From UBA2784 sp964494625 (GTDB lineage Bacteria; Pseudomonadota; Alphaproteobacteria; Micropepsales; Micropepsaceae), in contig CAZBRT010000004.1 in assembly GCA_964494625.1 (NCBI GenBank), forward strand, positions 62,001 through 126,000: a DNA stretch of 64,000 nt, given 5' to 3'. A model generated the notes under the pieces. The model did not search any database. It was not told the DNA's origin and saw nothing but the letters and a program-made list of their open reading frames with translations. Positions 43,620-53,423 of this stretch are shown here, piece after piece. Positions within the stretch are counted from its first letter, which is position 1; every line of letters begins with the position of its first letter. Position numbers and translations under genes: made by a program.

Positions 43620-44585
43620 ATGAAGGACCGGACCTTGCTTGAGCGTACCTTGACGCTCGAACTTGCGCGCGTCACCGAAGCCGCTGCCATCGCCGCCTAC
43701 GCCCAAGTCGGGCGCGGCGACGAGATGGCCGCCGATCAGGCCGCCGTGGATGCCATGCGCCGCGCGCTCAACATGCTGCCGATCGACGGCACCGTCGTGA
43801 TCGGCGAGGGCGAGCGCGACGAAGCGCCCATGCTGTTCATCGGCGAGAAGGTCGGCACCGGCAAAGGCCCCAAGGTCGATATCGCGCTAGATCCCCTGGA
43901 AGGCACGACGCTGACCGCCAAGGCGATGCCCGGTGCGCTGGCAGTCGTTGCGATTGCGGAGGGCGGAAGCCTGCTGCATGCACCCGACACCTACATGGAC
44001 AAGATCGCCATCGGCGGTGGCTATCCCGACGGCGTGGTCGATCTTGACGCCGATCCGCGCGACAACATCCTGGCGCTGGCCAAGGCCAAGGGCGTGAAGC
44101 CGTCGCAGATCAAGGCCTGTGTGCTCGACCGCCCGCGCCACAACGACATCATCACCAAAGTGCGCGCAGTGGGTGCCAGCGTCTGCCTCATTCCCGATGG
44201 CGACATTGCGGGCGTGATCCATTGCGCGGAACCCGCGACCGGCATCGACATCTACATGGGGCAGGGCGGTGCGCCCGAAGGTGTGCTTGCAGCAGCAGCG
44301 CTTCGCTGCATCGGCGGGCAGATCCAGGGCCGTCTTGTTTTCCGCAATGATGACGAGCGTCAACGGGCGGCGCGCATCGGCATTCAGGACCTGAAGAAGA
44401 AATACACGATGATGGATATGGCGTCGGGCGACGTCATGTTCGCTGCCACCGGCGTCACCACCGGTTCGATGCTCACCGGCATTACCGAGGCGGGCGGCAC
44501 CATCACCACCGAGACCGTTGTCATGCGTTCGCTGACCCGTACGGTGCGCTGGATCAAGACCCGCCATCTGCGCCCGCAGGGGTAG
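43620..44585 (+). CDS. glpX: class II fructose-1,6-bisphosphatase
   Basis: 321 aa. GlpX motifs: GRGDEMAADQAAVDAMRR, VVIGEGERDEAPML, DIALDPLEGTTL (metal-binding Asp/Glu), and TGVTTGSMLTGI near the end. Removes the 1-phosphate of fructose 1,6-bisphosphate in gluconeogenesis. Type and length are as expected for alphaproteobacteria, where glpX commonly follows hom, as here (71 bases apart, GGAGAG before the ATG). Confidence 0.96.
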   Translation: MKDRTLLERTLTLELARVTEAAAIAAYAQVGRGDEMAADQAAVDAMRRALNMLPIDGTVVIGEGERDEAPMLFIGEKVGTGKGPKVDIALDPLEGTTLTAKAMPGALAVVAIAEGGSLLHAPDTYMDKIAIGGGYPDGVVDLDADPRDNILALAKAKGVKPSQIKACVLDRPRHNDIITKVRAVGASVCLIPDGDIAGVIHCAEPATGIDIYMGQGGAPEGVLAAAALRCIGGQIQGRLVFRNDDERQRAARIGIQDLKKKYTMMDMASGDVMFAATGVTTGSMLTGITEAGGTITTETVVMRSLTRTVRWIKTRHLRPQG

Positions 44586-44613
44586 GGGCGATTCAGGCTC
44601 AATTCAGCTGCTT

Positions 44614-44646
44614 CCCTCGCCCCGCGCTTGCGGGGAGAGCGAAAGG
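44614..44646. repeat. palindromic intergenic repeat (copy near 47128)
   Basis: CCCTCGCCCCGC-GCTT-GCGGGGAGAGCGAAA. A near-identical palindrome with two extra loop bases sits at 47128-47161, and a degenerate relative (CCCCTTGCGGGG) at 43556-43572. These are intergenic, downstream of genes on the same strand; they could act as weak terminators or be small dispersed repeats. Confidence 0.65.
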
Positions 44647-44701
44647 GGCGGCGTTTGTCGCCCCCCTTGACCCTGCCGACAATTGCGGGCCGATTGGCGC
44701 C

Positions 44702-46465
44702 ATGAATTCTCCCCCGACTGTCCTGGGTGCCGCGCGTTCGGTCCTGGGCCGCATGTGGCGGCCCCGGCTGGGCGATGACAGGCTGGCCATGGCGCTGGCC
44801 CAGCGGGCAGGGGTGCCAGAGCCCTTTGCCCGCATTCTGGCGGGCCGAGGGGTCGAGGCTGATCGCATCGCCGCCTTCCTGTCACCGCGCATCAAGGACG
44901 AGATGCCAAGCCCCTTGAGTGTCGTCGATGTGCGGGCGGCGGCCTCACGCCTTCACGAGGCTTTGGAACTTGGCGAACCCATCACGGTCTTTGCGGATTT
45001 CGACGTGGATGGCGCGACTTCCGGGGCAATCCTGATCCGCTATCTGAGGGCTGCAGGCGCCAAGATTGATTGGTACGTGCCCGATCGTTTGAGGGAGGGC
45101 TACGGTCCCAACATTCCCGCCATCGACATTCTGAAAGCGCGCGGCACGCGGCTGATCGTGTTTGTCGATTGCGGTACGGCGGCGATTGCAGAGCTCAGCC
45201 ACGCCAAAGGCTTGGGGCTTGTTTCTATCGTTGTAGATCATCATCAGCCGGGACCCGAACTCCCCGCGGCTTCGGCCGTCGTCAATCCGATGCGGGATAC
45301 GACCAGCAACCGGAAGCTCAATGTCTGTTCGGCTGGGCTTGCCTTCATCCTTGTCGCCGCGCTGGACCGCATCCTTGCCGATGCCGGGTGGTTCAAGGAG
45401 CGCGCCAGACCCGACATTCTGGGGTTCCTTGATCTCGTGGCGCTGGGCACCGTCTGTGACGTGATGCCGCTTTCCGGGCTCAACCGGGCCTATGTGTCCC
45501 AGGGCCTGAAAGTTCTGGGTTCGGCACCCAATCCCGGGCTTGCGGCACTGGCGGCAATTGCCGGGGCCAAGGGGCCGTTTTCGCCCTATCATCTCGGCTT
45601 CATTCTGGGGCCAAGGATCAATGCGGGCGGGCGCGTGGGTACTTCCGACCTTGGCATCCGCCTCCTCACCTCGGACGACCCGGCTGAGATCAACGCGCTG
45701 GCCCTTCACCTTGATGTGCTCAACCGCGAGCGGCAAGCCATCGAGAAGGCGGCGCTGGATGAGGCGATGGTTCTCGCCACAGCCATGCCGCGCGACCTGC
45801 CCCTGACTTTTGTCGCGCGGGAGGGATGGCACCCGGGCGTGGTCGGCATCGTTGCCGGTCGCCTGAAGGACGCCTTCTTCCGCCCCAGTCTTGTCGGCGC
45901 AATCGAGGGCGGCACCGTGAAGTGCTCCCTGCGTTCCATCGAGGGGATCGACATCGGCGCCGTCATCGCGACCTTGAAGGCCGAGGGGCTTGCACTTTCC
46001 GGCGGCGGGCATGCCATGGCGGCCGGCCTCTCGTTCTCGCGCGACATGATCGCCGCAGTTGAGACGCGGATGATGGCGCTGATCGCACCGCTAAAAGCGG
46101 CAGCGCCCGACGCGCGGGCCTATGACATCGACGCGGTCATGCAGCCGGGCAGCATCACGCCCGATTTTCTGACCCTGATCGGGCAGGCGGCACCCTTTGG
46201 CCAGGGCAACGCCGAGCCTGTTTTCGTGCTCAGCGATGTGACCATCGCCAGTGCTTCACAAGTGGGCGCCGGGCATGTGGCGGTGGAACTCACGGGGTCA
46301 GGCTCGCGCATCCGGGGTATCGCCTTCCGGGCGGCGGAAAACGCGCTGGGCGGCGCCCTGCGGACTGGGGCACGGCTTCATGTGGCCGGGCGGCTCAAGG
46401 CCAACGAATGGGGCGGAAGGGCGCCCCGGCCCGAGATTTTGATCGACGATGCCGCCATTCCCTGA
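44702..46465 (+). CDS. recJ: single-stranded-DNA-specific exonuclease RecJ
   Basis: 587 aa. DHH and DHHA1 domains: motif I VFADFDVDGATSGAIL, then FVDCGTA, DHH-type IVVDHHQPGPELP (metal ligands), FLDLVALGTVCDVMPL, then the DHHA1 region with GGGHAMAAGLSF. A C-terminal OB-like part follows (VFVLSDVTIASASQVG). It degrades single-stranded DNA 5' to 3' in recombination and mismatch repair. Confidence 0.95.
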   Translation: MNSPPTVLGAARSVLGRMWRPRLGDDRLAMALAQRAGVPEPFARILAGRGVEADRIAAFLSPRIKDEMPSPLSVVDVRAAASRLHEALELGEPITVFADFDVDGATSGAILIRYLRAAGAKIDWYVPDRLREGYGPNIPAIDILKARGTRLIVFVDCGTAAIAELSHAKGLGLVSIVVDHHQPGPELPAASAVVNPMRDTTSNRKLNVCSAGLAFILVAALDRILADAGWFKERARPDILGFLDLVALGTVCDVMPLSGLNRAYVSQGLKVLGSAPNPGLAALAAIAGAKGPFSPYHLGFILGPRINAGGRVGTSDLGIRLLTSDDPAEINALALHLDVLNRERQAIEKAALDEAMVLATAMPRDLPLTFVAREGWHPGVVGIVAGRLKDAFFRPSLVGAIEGGTVKCSLRSIEGIDIGAVIATLKAEGLALSGGGHAMAAGLSFSRDMIAAVETRMMALIAPLKAAAPDARAYDIDAVMQPGSITPDFLTLIGQAAPFGQGNAEPVFVLSDVTIASASQVGAGHVAVELTGSGSRIRGIAFRAAENALGGALRTGARLHVAGRLKANEWGGRAPRPEILIDDAAIP

Positions 46466-46535
46466 ACGGCGGACCCTTCAGGCCAGCTTAAGTGCTTGAA
46501 AAAGGGGCCGGGCGCCGATATGCAACGCCCCCGAC

Positions 46536-46610
46536 GCGCCCTTCGTCTATCGGTTAGGACTCAAGATTTTCAATCTTGCAAGAGGGGTTCGATTCCCCTA
46601 GGGCGCGCCA
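46536..46610 (+). tRNA. tRNA-Glu (anticodon TTC)
   Basis: 75 bases. Acceptor GCGCCCT pairs with AGGGCGC (46600-46606), G discriminator, encoded CCA. Anticodon arm CAAGA-TTTTCAA-TCTTG gives TTC. T arm GGGG-TTCGATT-CCCC. D arm TCGTCTATCGGTTAGGAC. Confidence 0.95.
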
Positions 46611-46688
46611 TTTTTTTCCAAAAACCGATTTCAGGTTGCGTCTGGACACACAAGAGCCAGTCCGCCCTTTGCCACATCAACGAGGCCA

Positions 46689-47102
46689 ATGATGGCTTAT
46701 CGGGTTAGCGCAATCACCGGCGTCAGAATAGATGTTTCACAGAAGGAATTGCTGGCGCGTCGCCTCGGCGTTCCGATTGAAGAGGTCAAAAACTACAAGG
46801 GACCGATTGCTGGCCCCGAGTCGCCACGGCCTATGTGTATGTGGAATATCCACAAGCAGTACGAAGACGCGGTTTTCCTAGATGACATTGTCAGCGAGCA
46901 AATTCAGATTGCGCGCGACATTCGTGACCGGATCGGATTGCCCCCGCCGCAAGGGATATCATCTTACATGTCGCTATATGTTGGTGGCAGCTTAGCTGAA
47001 TCCGACGAAAGGTTTTGCGGCGGCAGTTTCACCCGTCAAATGCTGAGGGATCTTGCAGAGCTGATTGATGACTTCGACATCGATCTGAACATCTACCCTT
47101 GA
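46689..47102 (+). CDS. hypothetical protein, DUF4279-like
   Basis: 137 aa, beginning MMAYRVSAITGVRIDVSQKEL and ending DLAELIDDFDIDLNIYP. The strand-helix layout, the Trp after about 50 residues (MCMWNIHKQYED) and the LDIDIY-like end resemble DUF4279 immunity-type proteins, but this is a weak match. The base composition is lower in GC than the neighbours, and it sits directly after a tRNA, a common insertion spot for acquired genes. ATG 46692 is an alternative start. Confidence 0.55.
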   Translation: MMAYRVSAITGVRIDVSQKELLARRLGVPIEEVKNYKGPIAGPESPRPMCMWNIHKQYEDAVFLDDIVSEQIQIARDIRDRIGLPPPQGISSYMSLYVGGSLAESDERFCGGSFTRQMLRDLAELIDDFDIDLNIYP

Positions 47103-47127
47103 GCGGCAAAGGATCGGCTGCCTCTAT

Positions 47128-47161
47128 CCCTCGCCCCGCGCTTCAAGCGGGGAGAGCGAAA
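47128..47161. repeat. palindromic intergenic repeat (copy of 44614-44646)
   Basis: CCCTCGCCCCGC-GCTTCAAGC-GGGGAGAGCGAAA; differs from the copy near 44614 only in the loop. Located 25 bases after the DUF4279-like gene. Confidence 0.65.
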
Positions 47162-47294
47162 AAGAATGCGTAGCGAAGGCCTCGGATTGGCTTCCCCCTG
47201 CGGCGATTGGCAGCGGGTAATCCCGTGCGGGGTGCCATCGGGTGGCGGCAAAGCGGCGTTAGGATATCGCCTCGCATCTGCTTTGGGGTTCGCC

Positions 47295-49220
47295 ATGCTG
47301 CGCCGGGTTGTTCTTATGGCTCTTGGGTTCGTTTCGTTGCTCGCGTTGCCCTCGCGCGCGCAAGTGACCGAACCCGTTGCCGAGCCTGCACCCACCGTCG
47401 CGGTCGAGGCGGCGCCGTTGTCGGCGCCCGACATGGTGGGCGCGCGGTTCGACAATTTCGCGGCCGGCGTGTTTTCGGCGATGATGCCGTCGCAAAACAT
47501 TCCCGGCGCCGTGTTTGTGGCGGTGCGGCGCGGCGAAGTGATCTCTTCGCGCGGCTTTGGTTTTGCCGATGTGGCGGCGCGCCGCCCGGTTGACCCGGAC
47601 GAGACGCGCTTTCGCGTCGCATCCGTCACCAAACTCTTCACGGCGATTGCCGCCATGCAGCTGGTGGAGCAGGGCAAGCTCGACCTTGGCGCGGACGTAA
47701 ACATCTATCCGACGGGCGTTTCCCTTTCGCCTGCGTTCGAGGCGCCGGTCACGCTTCTGAACCTTCTCACCCACACCGGCGGCTTTGATGACAGTTTCCT
47801 GGCCTCGGTCAGCGATGTGGACGCTGTGGCGCCCTCTTTGCGCGACCAGCTTTCGCGCCGCATGCCGTCGCGCGTGCTGCCGCCCGGCACGACGATCAGC
47901 TATTCCAATTACGGCTTTGCGCTTGCGGGCCTTCTGGTTGAGACGGCGGGTGGCGAGCCCTATGCCACTTACATCACCAACCACATCCTTACGCCGCTTG
48001 GCATGACGCGCAGCCATCTGGGCGTCGGCAATCCGCCGGATAGTGCATTGGCGGTGCCCTACGTGGCGGGCGCGCCGGGGCTTCTTGATGCCAAGGCCTA
48101 TGACATTTCGCATGTGGCGCCCGCGGGCGAGATGGTGACGACCGGCGGCGACATGGTGCTTTTCATGCGCGCGCTTCTTGCCAATGACGGGCAATTGCTG
48201 CGGGCGGAAACGCTTGACGGGATGATGAAGCTCCATTTCGCCAACAGCCATGATCTCGATGGCTATGGCATCGGCTTTACTTTCCACATGCACAACGGCG
48301 TGCGAGTCGTGGGCCATGGTGGAAGCTGGCGCGGCTTTTGTACCGAACTTGTACTGATCCCCGAGCAACAGACGGGCTTCTTTTTCTCGGTGAACACAGA
48401 CTGCAATGGGCGCTTCATGTCGTCCGTTCAAAAGGCGCTGATGGATTTTCTTGCGCCGCCGCGTGGCGATGCCCTGGCTCCACCGGCCGCCGCGCGCGCG
48501 ATGCCGGATGTTCCTGTCTATGGACTCTACTTTCCCAATCGCCGGATCCGCGGTGACTTCCTGCGCCTGGGTGCGGCGCTTGATTCCATCCAGGTGGCGG
48601 CGAGCGAGAATGGCAGTGTACTGGTCACGCGCGCGGGCGGCGACACGCTTGTCTATGCACCCGGGCCGGATGGCCATTTCCACAATGCCCGCTATGGGCG
48701 CACGATTGCCTTCTATACCGAGCCCGTCACCGGCGCGGTGCGGCTGTCGGTTGACCAATGGGCCTATGACCACGTCAGCAGCGCGGAAGACCTCCAGTTC
48801 CACATCATGCTGTTGGCGCTTGCCGCAATCGTTTTCGCGGCCACGCTGATCTTCTCGCTTGTGGTTTCGCCGCTCGGTCGGCGGTTCTATGGATGGCAGC
48901 CCGCCAACCTTGCCTGGTCGCGCCGGGCAGTGCCGCTCGCCGCATCGCTTACGGGGCTCTTGTTCGTGGCGGTCGCAGCCCTGTCACTGACGGCGCTTGA
49001 TCCCTTCGAGATGTTCAAGCAGGTGCCCTTCGTCATCACGCTGGCCGCCTGGCTCGTGCCGCTCCTCATGCTGCTCTCGCTTGGAACGGCGATGCTGGCG
49101 GTCATGCCGGGGGCGCGGCCGCGCGTGCTGGCGCGCATGCACCTGGCGCTGGTCGCGCTTTCGGCCTTGGCAGTCGCAGGCTTTGCCGTCTATTGGAATC
49201 TGACGCCGCTCGGCGTCTGA
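47295..49220 (+). CDS. beta-lactamase-family serine hydrolase with membrane C-terminus
   Basis: 641 aa from ATG 47295. Signal peptide (VVLMALGFVSLLALPSRA), then a penicillin-binding/beta-lactamase fold: SVTK (S110-K113) as SxxK, YSNYG as YxN, and HGGSWRG as the third motif. Residues about 400-520 are an unknown beta domain. The last about 120 residues hold four hydrophobic helices (LALAAIVFAATLIFSLVV, LTGLLFVAVAAL, LAAWLVPLLMLLSLG, ALVALSALAVAGFAVY), anchoring it in the inner membrane. Target unknown: peptidase, esterase or peptidoglycan enzyme. It lies eight bases upstream of the phnC gene on the same strand. Confidence 0.85.
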   Translation: MLRRVVLMALGFVSLLALPSRAQVTEPVAEPAPTVAVEAAPLSAPDMVGARFDNFAAGVFSAMMPSQNIPGAVFVAVRRGEVISSRGFGFADVAARRPVDPDETRFRVASVTKLFTAIAAMQLVEQGKLDLGADVNIYPTGVSLSPAFEAPVTLLNLLTHTGGFDDSFLASVSDVDAVAPSLRDQLSRRMPSRVLPPGTTISYSNYGFALAGLLVETAGGEPYATYITNHILTPLGMTRSHLGVGNPPDSALAVPYVAGAPGLLDAKAYDISHVAPAGEMVTTGGDMVLFMRALLANDGQLLRAETLDGMMKLHFANSHDLDGYGIGFTFHMHNGVRVVGHGGSWRGFCTELVLIPEQQTGFFFSVNTDCNGRFMSSVQKALMDFLAPPRGDALAPPAAARAMPDVPVYGLYFPNRRIRGDFLRLGAALDSIQVAASENGSVLVTRAGGDTLVYAPGPDGHFHNARYGRTIAFYTEPVTGAVRLSVDQWAYDHVSSAEDLQFHIMLLALAAIVFAATLIFSLVVSPLGRRFYGWQPANLAWSRRAVPLAASLTGLLFVAVAALSLTALDPFEMFKQVPFVITLAAWLVPLLMLLSLGTAMLAVMPGARPRVLARMHLALVALSALAVAGFAVYWNLTPLGV

Positions 49221-49227
49221 TCTCCGG

Positions 49228-49973
<746 letters not shown>

Positions 49974-49977
<4 letters not shown>

Positions 49978-50903
49978 AAAATCTTGTTGCCCTTGTGGCC
50001 GCCGCACTCTTGCTTGCTGCCTGCGATGATGCGCCGCCGCCGGTCGGCGCCGACACCATGCCGGCTGTCCTCAACATCGGCTTCTCGGGCAACGAGACGA
50101 GCCCCGCGCGCCTCAAGCTTCTCGATGATTATCGCCTCTATCTGGAAGCGGAGCTTGGCCTTACGGTCAAAACCTTCAATGCCTCCGACTATACCGGCAT
50201 CGCGCAGGCGATGGCTGCCGGCCAGATCGACATCGCGCAGGTTGGCGCCTCCAACTTTGCCAATCTCCGCGCCATGATGGGCGACGGCGTGATGCCGATC
50301 CTGACCATGCAGGAAGTGGATGGAACGCTGGGTTATTACTCGGTCATGTTCGCGCGCAGCGACAGCAACATCATGACGCTTGATGATGCGCGGGGACGGT
50401 CGATCGCTTGGGCGGATGTCGGCTCGGCGTCGGGCTATCTCGTGCCACGGCACTTCCTGCGCAGGCAGGGGATTGATCCCGACACGTATTTCAGCACGCA
50501 GAGCTTTGCAGGCGGGCACGAGCAAGGCGTCATTGCGGTGTTGCAGGGAATTGCCGATGTCGGCGTGACGTGGGCATCCGGCATCGGTGACGAGGCCCGC
50601 GGGTATTCGCGCGGCATTCTTTACCGGATGGTCGAGGCGGGCATGCTCGACATGGCCAAGCTCCGCGTCATCTGGAAGGCCGGTCCCATTCCCAACGGAC
50701 CGATTGTCATCCGCACCGCCATTCCCGCCGCATTGCGTGAGCGCATCATCGCGGCGCATATCAAGCTCCATACCGCCAACCGCGAAGTGTTCGAGGTCGT
50801 GACCGGCGGCCAGAGTGCAGGATTTGTGCGCGTGCCCGACGGTTTCTACGACGAAATCATCGCCATGCGTGATGCCGAAGTGCGCGCGCGGCGCGGGAAC
50901 TGA
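49974..50903 (+). CDS. phnD: phosphonate-type ABC transporter substrate-binding lipoprotein
   Basis: 309 aa. Lipoprotein signal ending LLLAAC (C17), then the PhnD/phosphate-phosphite-phosphonate fold: LNIGFSGNETSP, IDIAQVGASNFANL, ALGYYSVMFAR-like TLGYYSVMFA and ADVGSASGYLVPR, DVGVTWASG, IPNGPIVIR. Binds a phosphonate, phosphite or related oxyanion in the periplasm; which one cannot be read. Overlaps phnC by four bases, three bases before phnE. Confidence 0.88.
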
Positions 50904-50906
50904 CAG

Positions 50907-51773
50907 ATGGACAGTGCGCGCATCCTTGCAGCAGATGCCGCCGGACGCCGGCGGCGCATGTTGCTGTGGATTGCGGGCTTTGGTCTGGTCGCGCTCGGGG
51001 TGGGGCTTGCCGCACGCTTTGCCGATACATCGCTTGAGCGGCTGATCGACGGCTTGCCGCGCATCGAGGGGTTCTTCGCGCAGGCATTGCCGCATCTTTC
51101 AGGCGACGCATTTTTTGCAGATTCGGCACGGGAAGGATCGCTTGCCTTCTGGTTCTATGATCTGGCGCGATGGCTGGAACTTGTCGGCACCTCGCTCAAC
51201 ATGGCGCTGATGGCGACGTTTCTGGGTGTGCTGGCGGGATGGCCACTTTCTTTTCTGGCGGCGCGCAATCTCTCGCCATCGCCTGTGATCTCGGTGCTGG
51301 CGCGACGCCTGCTTGACCTCCTGCGTGCGCTGCCTGACCTCGTGGTCGCGCTTGTGCTGGTGATGGCCATCGGGATCGGGCCGCTGGCAGGCGTGCTGGC
51401 GATTGCCATCCATACGTCCGGCGCGCTCGGCAAGCTGATTGCGGAAGCCAACGAGAATGTGCCGGGCGGTGCGCGTGAAGCGATGGCGGCGACGGGCGCC
51501 GGATGGCTCGCACAGATGCGCTTTGGTGTCGTGCCGCAGACCCTGCCGAATGTCGTTTCGTATCTGTTGATCCGGCTTGAAATCAATGTGGCGGCAGCGG
51601 CAGCCATCGGCTTTGTGGGCGCAGGCGGCATCGGCCAGGAATTCATGGCGGCGCTCAGCTTCGGCCTTCTGCCGGATGCGCTCGCCATCCTTGTCATCAT
51701 CATCGCTGTCATCATGCTGATCGATGTCACGTCGCAGGCCGTGCGCCGCCGCCTGATGCGGGAGGCTGCATGA
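50907..51773 (+). CDS. phnE: phosphonate-type ABC transporter permease 1
   Basis: 288 aa, six membrane segments. The EAA-type coupling loop is EAMAATGAGWLAQMRFGVVPQ, and the family features GALGKLIAEANENV and VGAGGIGQEFMAAL are present. First of two PhnE-type permeases, each half of a heterodimeric channel. Overlaps the second permease by four bases. Confidence 0.9.
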   Translation: MDSARILAADAAGRRRRMLLWIAGFGLVALGVGLAARFADTSLERLIDGLPRIEGFFAQALPHLSGDAFFADSAREGSLAFWFYDLARWLELVGTSLNMALMATFLGVLAGWPLSFLAARNLSPSPVISVLARRLLDLLRALPDLVVALVLVMAIGIGPLAGVLAIAIHTSGALGKLIAEANENVPGGAREAMAATGAGWLAQMRFGVVPQTLPNVVSYLLIRLEINVAAAAAIGFVGAGGIGQEFMAALSFGLLPDALAILVIIIAVIMLIDVTSQAVRRRLMREAA

Positions 51774-52579
51774 CACAGGCGCTTCTGCCCGCCATCGAAC
51801 GGCGCATCTTCCGCAGGCGCATGATCACTGCGGTGATCGCTGCCCTTGTGCTCATATGGTTTGGGGTGACAGCTGCTTCATTCGGATTGACGCCGGCGCG
51901 TCTCATGGATGCGGCCTTGCGGCTCTTCCAGTTTGCGGGCGAGGCGCTGCCGCCATCGCCGGGTCCCTTCCAGGAGCCGATCCTGCTTGCGCTGGCCGAG
52001 ACGATTGCCATGGCGTTTCTGGGCACCCTTGCCGCCGCTATAATCGGTCTGCCGCTGGGCGTGCTCGCTGCGCGAACCGTCCTGACGATAAAGCCCATCC
52101 ACTTTGCGCTGCGCCGGGTGCTTGATATCTTCCGCACCATTCCGGCCATCATCTGGGCCTTCATCTTCGTGCGTGCGGTCGGCCTTGGGCCGATGGCGGG
52201 ATGGCTTGCGATTGCCATGTCGGATTTTGCAGCGTTCGCCAAGCTTCATGGCGAGGCCATCGAGAACGTGGACAATAAGGCTGCGGAAGCCATGCGCGCG
52301 ACCGGCGCGGGGCGCACATTGGTTCTGCGCTTCGGCATCCTGCCGGCATCGCTGCCTGTCTATCTGGCGCAAGTGCTCTATTTCTTTGAATCAAACATCC
52401 GTTCTGCCGCGATCCTGGGGATTGTGGGCGCGGGCGGCATCGGCTTTCAGCTCTCCGAACGGGTGCGCGGCTATTTGTGGGATCAAGTATTCTTCATCAT
52501 CATACTGTTCCTCGTGATCGCTGCTTTGCTTGACATGGCGTCACGCGCTTTGCGCAAGCGCCTGATGAGGGGCACATGA
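51770..52579 (+). CDS. phnE: phosphonate-type ABC transporter permease 2
   Basis: 269 aa, six membrane segments with coupling loop EAMRATGAGRTLVLRFGILPA and VGAGGIGFQLSERV. Paralogue of the upstream permease. Together with phnC and phnD it completes a transporter. The operon then runs on, again with a four-base overlap, into the sirtuin gene. No C-P lyase (phnG-M), phnX/phnW or ptxD gene is present in the window. Confidence 0.9.
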   Translation: MTQALLPAIERRIFRRRMITAVIAALVLIWFGVTAASFGLTPARLMDAALRLFQFAGEALPPSPGPFQEPILLALAETIAMAFLGTLAAAIIGLPLGVLAARTVLTIKPIHFALRRVLDIFRTIPAIIWAFIFVRAVGLGPMAGWLAIAMSDFAAFAKLHGEAIENVDNKAAEAMRATGAGRTLVLRFGILPASLPVYLAQVLYFFESNIRSAAILGIVGAGGIGFQLSERVRGYLWDQVFFIIILFLVIAALLDMASRALRKRLMRGT

Positions 52580-53337
52580 GCGATCCCATCGCGCGGCTTG
52601 TCGATCTGGTGCGCGAGAGCACGCGTGCGGTCGTCTTCACCGGCGCTGGCATGAGCACGGAAAGCGGCATTCCCGATTTCCGCAGCCCCGGCGGCCTGTG
52701 GACGCGGATGAAGCCGATCCAGTTCCAGGATTTCGTTTCCTCGCCCGACATCAGGCGCGAGGCGTGGCAGCGGCGATTTTCGGGCGATGACCTTCTTTCC
52801 ACCGCCGAGCCCAATGAGGGTCACCGCAACGTTGCGGCGCTGGTGGCGGCGGGGAAAGTCTCCTGCGTCATTACCCAGAACATTGATGGCCTCCACGAAA
52901 AGGGCGGCGTGCCGCGCGAGAAGATCATCGAGATCCACGGCAACGGCACCTATTGCACCTGCCTCTCCTGCGGGCGCCGCTACGAGCTCTCTTTTGTGCG
53001 GCAGGTGCTGGCGCAGTCGGGCGATCCGCCGGATTGCGGCCATTGCGGCGGTATCATCAAGGCGGCAACCATTTCCTTTGGTCAGGCTATGCCCGAGCGC
53101 GAAATGGAGCTGGCAACAGCGGAAACCCTCGTTTGCGATCTGTTCATCGCCATGGGGTCATCATTGGTGGTCTATCCGGCAGCCGGGTTTCCCCTGATGG
53201 CACGCAGGAACGGTGCGAAACTCGTCATCCTCAACCGCGAGGCGACCGAGCTTGATTCGCAGGCCGACCTTGTCATCCATGGGGAAATCGGGCCCAGCCT
53301 GAAGGCATTGGGCGATGCGATCAGCCTTGACCGTTAG
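52576..53337 (+). CDS. NAD-dependent protein deacylase (sirtuin)
   Basis: 253 aa Sir2 family. NAD-binding FTGAGMSTESGIPDFRS, then TQNIDGLHEKGG, catalytic His in IEIHGNGTY, four zinc Cys (CTCLSCG and DCGHCG), then FGQAMPERE and ILNREATELD. Removes acetyl or other acyl groups from lysines using NAD. It lacks the Tyr/Arg pair spacing typical of desuccinylases as far as I can see, so a deacetylase is likelier. The ATG overlaps the permease stop; an unusual association. Confidence 0.9.
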   Translation: MSDPIARLVDLVRESTRAVVFTGAGMSTESGIPDFRSPGGLWTRMKPIQFQDFVSSPDIRREAWQRRFSGDDLLSTAEPNEGHRNVAALVAAGKVSCVITQNIDGLHEKGGVPREKIIEIHGNGTYCTCLSCGRRYELSFVRQVLAQSGDPPDCGHCGGIIKAATISFGQAMPEREMELATAETLVCDLFIAMGSSLVVYPAAGFPLMARRNGAKLVILNREATELDSQADLVIHGEIGPSLKALGDAISLDR

Positions 53338-53423
53338 CCCTCGACGCCGGGGCAGGTGGGGCCTTAAGTTGCAGCCTGAATCGGAAACTTCCCGAACCGC
53401 TTTGCCACAGGAATCCCCCGCAC

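Noticed and set aside
44945..46012. 355-codon minus-strand frame inside recJ
   Set aside because: Antisense shadow of recJ with no recognisable protein character.
47259..48803. 514-codon minus-strand frame across the serine hydrolase
   Set aside because: Antisense shadow; no domain, and it runs through the active-site codons of a clear gene.
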